Source: Eremophila alpestris peregrina
Taxonomy: Eukaryota > Chordata > Aves > Passeriformes > Alaudidae
Reading direction: 5' to 3'
Length of the DNA: 64,000 nucleotides
Assembly (NCBI GenBank): GCA_009792885.1
Contig: WMCF01000029.1
Coordinates: 9,239,478-9,303,477, forward strand
The position numbers and the translations under genes are program-made. The notes beneath the pieces are model-generated. The model had not been told where the DNA came from. It made no database searches and worked only from the letters and a program-made list of their open reading frames with translations. Positions 53,301 through 62,300 of the stretch are shown here, in pieces (position 1 is the stretch's first letter; each line of letters begins with the position of its first letter).

Positions 53301-56300
53301 TTGGCAATGAAATCCCATGGTATTGTTCTGTGCAGAACAGCTTGGCCCAATGTCAGAGCAGTCCCAGACACCCCAGCACAGCAGAAAACCTGAGAGGAAC
53401 CTCTTCAGTTACTTTTAATCAGACCATGCTGTACATCTTCCTTTGAAGCTGGCTTTTGGTCTCATTATTATTCAATTGGAATGGTCTTTTATTCCTTCTC
53501 TAAAAGAAAGCACCTAGTGCATGTGTGTGTCATCCTGCATCTAATGCTCTACTGCAGCCAGAGCTCATTTTGAATTTTCAAGCCAAGTGAACTGAATTCA
53601 GTGGGACATAATGTGGGAATTCATGTGCATTCTGACACTAAGATGGTTCCACAAGTCCAGGTGCAGTTTTGTTTCCACTGAGCTTCAGTGAGTTTGGTTA
53701 CAGAGATGATCCTGGATGTGTCAAGAGCACCTGCAGGACTGGCTGTCATGTTCTGCAGCCTGTGAAATGCACCCAGTGCCAGGTTAGCTGTGGTGATTAA
53801 TGGATGACAGCAAAATGAATGAGGGTTAATTCTGTACCCTCACAGTCACTAGAGCTGCAGCAGTGCTTATGTTCCCTTCAGGGTCTGTGCATGCCTGATC
53901 CCTCACACACACACAGCAATGTGCCCAGTTCAGCCAAGTCTGCAAATTCTGGAAGCCAAGTCCAGGGGATTTGTGGGCCAAAATTGGTTTCAGGCCAGCA
54001 ATTGCTTGCCTCGAAGTGGTAGGGATGCATATTTGGAAGATAACTCTGGTTTTTAATTTTTGAGGTTCTTGGAGAATCAATGGCGGGCATTTCCCAGAAT
54101 GCAAAAACTGGGGATCTTTTAGTCTTTGGAGAATGTGTTGGAGTTGCATCCAAGGCTCTCTGTGGCCTCACAGAGGCAGCAGCTCAGGTAAGAGACTGAA
54201 GGCTGTAAAGCAATTCACTTTTTATTTTTTACCAAGCTCATGTTCTGGGTTTGTAAGTGTGAAATTCAGTTCCCTGTGGTGAAGCAAGTGATGAGTTTGT
54301 ATTACACAGTTTCTGTGTAGATCCACAGACCCTGCACAAACTGCAGGAGGAGCAGAGTGCTATAACATGCCTATTTTCTAAGGAAGGGAAATGACATGTA
54401 GAAGGAAGCTTTGCTGAGAATACAGCAAAGCTGCATCATATGGAATTCATGTTTGCAGCTCAAGCTCAGAAGTATTTTGTCATAGAGAAATGCACAAAGA
54501 AGCACAGTTAAAAGTAATGAATCAAGTTCTAGTTTGTAAAAGTTCTTAAGGAGCACTACAAATTTCAGATATTGGAACTAAGAAAAAACCTGTTTCAGCT
54601 GTTCAGATACTTTTGGAATAACCAAAATTCTTAAGCTGCTATAACAAATAAGAGTCTGATCCCTGTGATTTCACTGATCTGGTAACAGCGTGAACAATAA
54701 AGAGCTGGTAGTCACCTTAGTGAAGGATTTGGCTGTGGGAGATCATGCTCTGCATCTGAAAACTTCTTGATTTCCCCAAGTGTGTAATGCCTTGGTGTGA
54801 ACTAAATCTCCTCCACATCTAACTTTGAATTGCCTTACTGGCATATTAAGTTGACAGATAATTGTATCTGTAATAGATATGAGCAATCTTCATATCTGAT
54901 TGTGACAGTTCAGATAAGTTGTGGTTGTTGAGAGGCATGAAACTTCTAACAGAGAGGAGGTCAGGTTTGCCATCAGACACCTTGAGCTGCAGTGAGACCA
55001 GCAGCTGCAGGCCTGATGGGACCTGCTCTCAGCAGAAGTGCCTTTGCTGGATTGCTTTTATAGTCCTGACAAAACCCCCACTGCCTCCAGCCGTGGCTAA
55101 TACAGTAAATAATTTGCCAGTACCTCTGGCCATTAAAGCTCTCTGCATTGGCTGTGCAAGGGACAAGTAATGTTTTCAGGGATAGCAGCTGTCTAAACAG
55201 TGGGCTGTTAGTTTTGTTTCAACTAAATAAATTTCTCAAGTGTAAGGCTATGTTTCCTTGGTTTCAGTGGATTCTGGAGATGTTCTGCTGAAAACAAATG
55301 GTAATTGCATTTCACAGTATGATTTCTGAATAATCTCTGACCACCATGTGCTATGACATATGGCCAGCTTTCCAGAGATCCTAGGCAGATTTAGCATGAT
55401 TAATTAGGATTGTTTTTTCCTTTTCCCCATTTGCAGGCTGCTTACCTGGTTGGTATCTCAGATCCCAACAGCCAGGCTGGTCAGCAGGGCCTCGTTGATC
55501 CCATCCAGTTTGCACGTGCCAACCAAGCGATCCAGATGGCCTGTCAGAACCTGGTGGATCCAGCCAGCAGCCCCTCCCAGGTGATGGCACAGGGCTGCAG
55601 GGACTCATCCCTTCAGCACACGGGCCTTGGCTTCCTTTGTGTCCAGTCCCAAGGGATTTTGGTTTGACTCTGGTGCCTTGTAGCAGTGGGGGTTGGAGTA
55701 AAGCCTTTACCCAGGCCCCAGTCAGCCTCTCCAGTGGAAAAGCTGCTTGGGAGAAATCAGGCAAGGCAATCAAACTCACCCATGCACACAGCAAGGAGAG
55801 GCAGAGGGCTCTGAGCCTGGATAAATTCCAGCAAGGTTTATTTGCAAGGTGCTGAAGGGAGTCCAGGTCCAAAGAGAGCTGACATGTCCTTAAGTATGGT
55901 TTTGGGCATCCAATGACCCTGAGGCACAAGGGGGGTACAAAGGACAGGTGAGGTCAGTGACCTATGGGGAGGACAGGGCTGTCACTGGGATACCATAACC
56001 AATGGATTAAGAGGGAAAGAAGAAACCAGGAGAATTTGGGCATCAGGTAGGATTACAGAGTGTCACTTTGCAGGGGAGTGTCCATGGTCATTCTTCCAGG
56101 GCCAGACTTTGGGAATGATTTCCAGTGGTTCCAGGACTCCACAGTGCCTGGCTGCAGTGTGTCACTGTCCCAGCCCTCTGACACTGTGCCTGTTGTGTGC
56201 TGGCCCTCACAGGTGTTATCAGCTGCCACCATCGTGGCCAAGCACACGTCTGCTCTGTGCAACGCCTGCCGCATTGCTTCGTCCAAAACTGCAAACCCTG

Positions 56301-59300
56301 TTGCCAAGAGACACTTTGTGCAGTCTGCCAAGGAAGTTGCAAACAGCACTGCCAACCTGGTGAAAACTATCAAGGTACAAATGCTTCTTAATGGTGCTTT
56401 CTTCTTCCTTTGTCATTTTAGGGTGTCTTCTTGTTTGTTTGTTTTTTGGGTTTTTTTTTCCCTGTTGAGACAGAATCAAAACAGTTAGGAATATCTTTTT
56501 CCCTTCTTGGATATGCATGGTTTTAAAAATGACTAATTAAATTTTTGAAGAGCTGAATTGGAAATTGGTGTAACTGCTGAATTTAAGATTTAAAAAATTG
56601 GGCACTTTTAATATTAGGAGAGGCAGCTGGCCCATCCAGTCCAAGACCCCTCAGGACTGATGTACTTCATGAGCTTGCATCATAAGAATAATCTGCAAGC
56701 AACTGAATGTGAAGGTTCTTAATAGTGTTAAGTTCCCCAGGATATGGAGATTTTTGGAGCTGTTTCTGACAGCTTTACCTTATCTATAGGAGAAAAAAAA
56801 ATAATGGTGGGAACCAAATAGAAGCCATTTATGTTGCTTGTAGTCAGTCTCCTGTTAATAATAACCTTTTATTTTCCAGATTCCTGCCAGCAATTTGGTG
56901 GGGGGTAGGTTTTTTCATGCAAGCAGAAGTAATGCTTGTGAAGCCAATGAGAATTCACAATTCTGAACCCTTCTGGAAGTCATTAACTCATCTAATCTGA
57001 TTTCATTAGCTGAAATGTTTGTTCTGAGATTGTGAGAGATCAGTTGATTTGGGTGAAAATGAGAGCAATATATTACTGCCTTGCTTATAACAGAAATAAC
57101 AAAAAAAATTCAAAATCAGTCTGTAGGAAATAACCACCTTGACAAATCACAAAGAGGTTGGAGTTAGCCCCTTCCACCCTTCGGTGTGAGTTCGTGGGAC
57201 ACTTGAGAGATTCATCAGGGTGCAATGACAGAAAAGCTGCAGCAGTTTCAAGTTTAGGGTCAGTAACGAGCTTAGGGAAGAAACACACACCTAAAAGATC
57301 CTGTTCTTTTGCATCAGCCTTGTTTGTTGAGGAGCTTTCAAATATCCTAAACATACTGTGGTTTAAAACTAGGAAGAGTTAAGCCATCTTCCTTCAGTTT
57401 TGCTAAAGAAAGCCATTCAGACAGAGCTGAACCCTGATTTCGTTTCCAGGCCCTGGATGGAGATTTCTCTGAGGAGAACCGCAACAAGTGCAGGATTGCC
57501 ACTGCACCTTTAATAGAGGCTGTGGAAAATCTGACAGCATTTGCTTCAAACCCAGAGTTTGTCAGCATCCCAGCACAGATCAGCTCTGAGGTAAGGCAGG
57601 ATACTGCATTGCCATCCTCCAAAAGTTCAAAATGTTGAATTAATCACATGTTGGGGGAGAGTGAGTGTAAAGACCCCAAGGTATTTCCTTGGCTTTCTGG
57701 GTGTTCACAGGGCATTCTGCTGTCTTTTGTTTAACCTCTGACCTTTTCTACCAGAAGGATGCACAGTTTGGTTACAGTAAGTGCTGCAAGTCTGCTGTTA
57801 GCAAAACCAGACAGCACAGGTGTTTTAATAGCTGGATTCTTCCATGCAATACAATAGTAAATATCCCCTTTGTTTTTCCTCAAGCAGTTTTAACAAATGG
57901 AACCTGGTTAGTTCTGAAAAGAATTAAAGAGATGTTGCTTGGTGTTTTCCTTTTTGCCCACCATTTCTTCATCCTCAAACTGTGTAGCTACAGCAGAGCA
58001 GAATGTGAAGAGACTTAATAAAGGACTCATTGGAGTTTTTTTTCCCAGGGAAAAGAGATAAAAAAGCAAACCCCTGAAGCTTTGTAAAAGCTTTGGAGTA
58101 GAGGTCATGTGTTGTTACTGATCCTCCAAGGGCTGCTTCCTGCTTTTGTCAGGCTCTGCTCCAGATGGCAATAACAGATGATGCAGTAGCTGTTGCAGTC
58201 TTGCAGCTGTGGGGCTGTAACTGAAATCTAAGTGTGTCCTCCAGGTCTGTGGTAGCTGGGTCTATCAGATGATTGGCAATAAAATAGGTACACAGATGAT
58301 AATGCAGTCAAGAGTTGTCAGTCATAACTTGGAGTTAGTAGTCTGACTGGGGAAAGGGCACATCTGTTTATGACGACAATTTTTGTGACAAAGTATATTT
58401 TCAATAATAGTTCTGTAGTCTGCAGATAGACAAGTGTCACTGTTTTCTCTTGTTTCTCAGCTGGAAAATGCATTTCCTAACTTGAGACATGTTTCTGAAC
58501 TATGTTTCAGAGCTGTTGGACTGATTATTTTTGTTCTATTTCTGTGTTGACTCTCTGTGAATACAACAGTACAAAGGAGGAAATTATAATTCCATTATAC
58601 TGCTTTTAATTAAATAGACTTTTAGGAGCAGAAAGTGTGAATGAACTCAAATAATAATTGAAATATTCTTTCTGTTCTTACACCTTCCTGCCCACAGGGA
58701 TCACGAGCACAGGAGCCAATTCTGGTTTCTGCAAGGACAATGTTGGAGAGCTCATCTTTATTGATCAAAACTGCCCGTTCCCTGGCTATCAACCCCAAAG
58801 ACCCTCCCACATGGTCTGTACTAGCAGGGCATTCCCACACAGTCTCAGATTCCATCAAGAGTCTTATTACCTCTATCAGGTATGTCTTTTGTACTAACTG
58901 AGCAACTGTTCATAAAGAAAAATGCCATATGGCCATTAGCACTGTTACTTTTCACTGATGGAAATGACTCTGTGATGCACAGTCTCTCCCCAGTTACACT
59001 GGGTGTTTAATTATAATTGATGACTGCAGCACAGGGCTGTTCTGTGTTTGTATTCTGTTCTCCTGCTCTGCTTCCACACCCAGTTCACTCTAAGGTAAAT
59101 GGAATAAAGAATGCTGTAGAAAATGAACATTAGCTCATGTTACCTCCATGTAGATCATGTACCAACACACAATGCATGGGAAACTGTTTTATTTATTTTG
59201 GTTTTTTTTAGAGTGGGCCTGTGTGCATTCAGGAAGGACCCTGCTCCTTGCCACCAAGCTGAGTTTAGTGTCTGTGTGTTGCAGGGACAAGGCCCCAGGG

Positions 59301-62300
59301 CAGCGAGAATGTGACTTCTCCATCGATGGCATCAACAGGTGCATCAGGGACATTGAGCAGGCATCACTGGCTGCTGTCAGCCAGAGCCTGGCCACCAGGG
59401 ATGACATCTCTGTGGAGGTGAGGCACAGACACAGTGTGCACACCCTGCTGCTCCAGCACAGCACAATCCACTGAGGGGACAAGTCATACACAGACCAAAG
59501 TGTAGCGCTGCTCCAAAGATCCCAGAACCACCAGGGAATAGTAGGGGTGAAAGTAGTTTACTGCCACTCATATATTACTCTGGCTTCCTATGCTGATATG
59601 ACAGACTGATAAGCTTTTGTGGTGCCTTGCCATGTGGAAGCCAGGATGAGTTTCTGAAGATTGATAATATATTTGTGTCTGAAGCTAGTCTATTACTAGA
59701 AGTCCAATGACATAAATGTCAATGTTCTTTTTTCTTAATGCCTAGTTTGTCCTTTAATAAGTGAAATTTGGAGTTGATGTTGATATGTTCACTTTAAGAA
59801 AGCCTCCTTTTCTGCCTTCTTCCATGTCTCAGGTCACACTGAGACACTCACCTTGGTATTTATGTCTTTTCATACTGTTACTTCTTGAAATCACATGTTT
59901 ATGGGAGTGGTTTCTTCAGGCTGTAACACTGCATACTAGAAACATGTCAGACCAAAAGAAGTCATTGCAGGAAATATGTCATAATTCATTTTATTGAAAT
60001 GATGAAGTTATGGTGTTCACCATGTTGAACTGAAGTAAACGTTACCAAAAATGTCAGTTATGTATAAAGTGGTAAAGGAATGTAACAAAGGGCAAAAATA
60101 GTATTTTTTTCTCTTGCTTGTTATGAGTGACCTTAATTCTGATGGCTGCCTCTGAATTAAAATCCAGTATTTGTCTTGACCAGGCCACTAATATGCTTTT
60201 AATATGTTTTCTCCTGTCCTGCAGATTGTATTCAGGAGGCCACTCCTCATCTCTGTCCTTCAGAGATGTGACACTTTTCCTTTGCCAGTGGATTTCTCCT
60301 TCAAAATCTGTAGCAGAGTTTTTTGTTCTTGCACAGTATTTTCTGCTTTGAAAAATGTTTCTTCCCACTTAAATCAGTGCTCCTGAGAGTTTTCTGATTG
60401 GTGCAGTGATACTAAATCTTTGTCAGGGCAAAAATAGCTTGGGAGATGTCAGGGGGGCCTTGATCACATTGCAGTGAGAAAGGACACCTAGCCCTAGGTT
60501 TGCTGCTGTCAGCACTCTCTCCCCATATTTGTCAGATAAACCTAAGAGGGAGCAGGCCCATCTCAGGGTGGCTGTTGTTGAAAAAGGGTAAAGGAAATGA
60601 GCCAGTATGTGAGGGAAAGCAGCAGTGTGGATTTCTGCATTCTGCCAGAGTGGGTCACTTGAACAGCTGTGAGGATGTTGGCTGTGTGATTGTCAGGTGT
60701 GGTACAACTGGATAAGAGAACAGCTGTGATAGGAGCTGACAATTCCTCTTTCCTTTAGGCTCTGCAGGAGCAGCTGACATCAGTTGTACAGGAAATTGGC
60801 CACCTGATTGATCCCATAGCCACTGCAGCTCGGGGAGAGGCAGCTCAGCTGGGGCACAAGGTACTGTCCTGCCATGCCAAAGGCACTTGAAATCCTGGGC
60901 AGCTGAATGTTAGGGAAAACCCCAGTTTCATAGCAGTTTCTCCTTCTATGGGAGAGCAGAAGAACACATTTGTAAGGAGGAAAAAAAGAGGGAATTTTCA
61001 AATACTCAGAGCCAAGACCAAATAAACCTTTTTGCATTTTGCAAAAATGCAGAGGAAATACACTATCATTGAGGATTTTCCTTAGGGGCTTTGTGCAAAT
61101 TCCTTCCTCTGTTATATGGAGTGTAAATAAAGTCAAACTCATGCTTATAAGATGTCTGTCCATAAAAACAAATGTTAGAATGCATGTACAAAAAGCATAT
61201 TTACCCTGGTTATTGCAAGATTGAGAAGTTTCTCACATAGCAAGTTCTCATCCTGTGATATATTCTTGGGAGTGAAAACTGTAGAGGCAACAAAGATTGA
61301 GAGGTTCCTCCCTTGCCCAGAGGGGAGATGCTTTTCAGGGATGCTCTTGAATAGCACATGGCTTCTGTGACAGTCTTGAATAGTTACATATAATCTCAAG
61401 GGACCATGTGCTTCTGGAGGAGGAGGAGACCTGTGGCTCTGCAAAGGAGTTGGGCAGTGAAGGGAGCACAATCCCTGGGCACATGATCCAAACCCAACAC
61501 TGTACAGTGCAGAAGCACTGTGCCCCTTGAGCTAACCCACATCCCAAGGGTAAGCAGGGATTGTGTTCTCTGTTTCACCTGAGAAGTTGTGGTTAATGCC
61601 TTTCTGGGGTTGTTGTGCCTTTCTCAGGTAACACAGCTGGCAAGTTACTTCGAGCCCCTTGTTTTAGCTGCAGTTGGGGTGGCATCCAAGACACTGAATC
61701 ATCAGCAACAGATGACTGTGCTGGACCAGAGCAAGACTCTGGCAGAATCTGCCTTACAGATGCTGTATGCTGCCAAAGAAGGGGGAGGAAACCCCAAGGT
61801 AAGGTGGTTGTGTGGCATTAAGGGTGAGAGAGGAAGGCAGGTACAGCAGAAAACCCAGCACATACCTGCTGTACAGTCAAGAGATGTTTGCAGTCCAAGG
61901 GCCAGTGCCAGCTCTCCTGAAGTCTCCTGAGAGTGGGAACATTTCTCCAAGACAGGATTCCAGTCTTCTCACAGCCTCCTCTGAGGGGACACAAAATCAG
62001 GGTGTGACAGTAGCTATTTAGGCTCTCATAGAGAGCAAATGGTTAAAAACCAGGGCTTGTCTGGTGCATGGCCCAATGGATGGGGTCACTGGCCAGGAAA
62101 GAGCAGCAGCACACAGTTGTTCATAACTCAGGTGTGATTTTGCCTTCCACAGAGCCACATCTTTAAAGGACATTGAAAAAGACTGGGACACCTGAAGCTG
62201 CAAGTGTCATGTGCCATGGCTCCTTGTAGGAGTTCACAAGTTGTGTTCTGTCCACTTTGCTGCAGTGTTTTACTTGTCATCTTATTCAGAAATGTTATTT

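Larger units (their letters stand above)
51826..57449. other. TLN2: TLN2 introns 30-34 (around exons 31-34)
   Basis: Introns 51826-52868, 52959-54064, 54188-55436, 55581-56212 and 56375-57449. Intron 33 is mostly a solo LTR. The others hold no feature I can support. Confidence 0.75.

Noticed and set aside
55381..55929. 182-codon open frame on the minus strand
   Set aside because: Covers the antisense of exon 33 and part of the LTR; composition-driven, with no recognisable protein.
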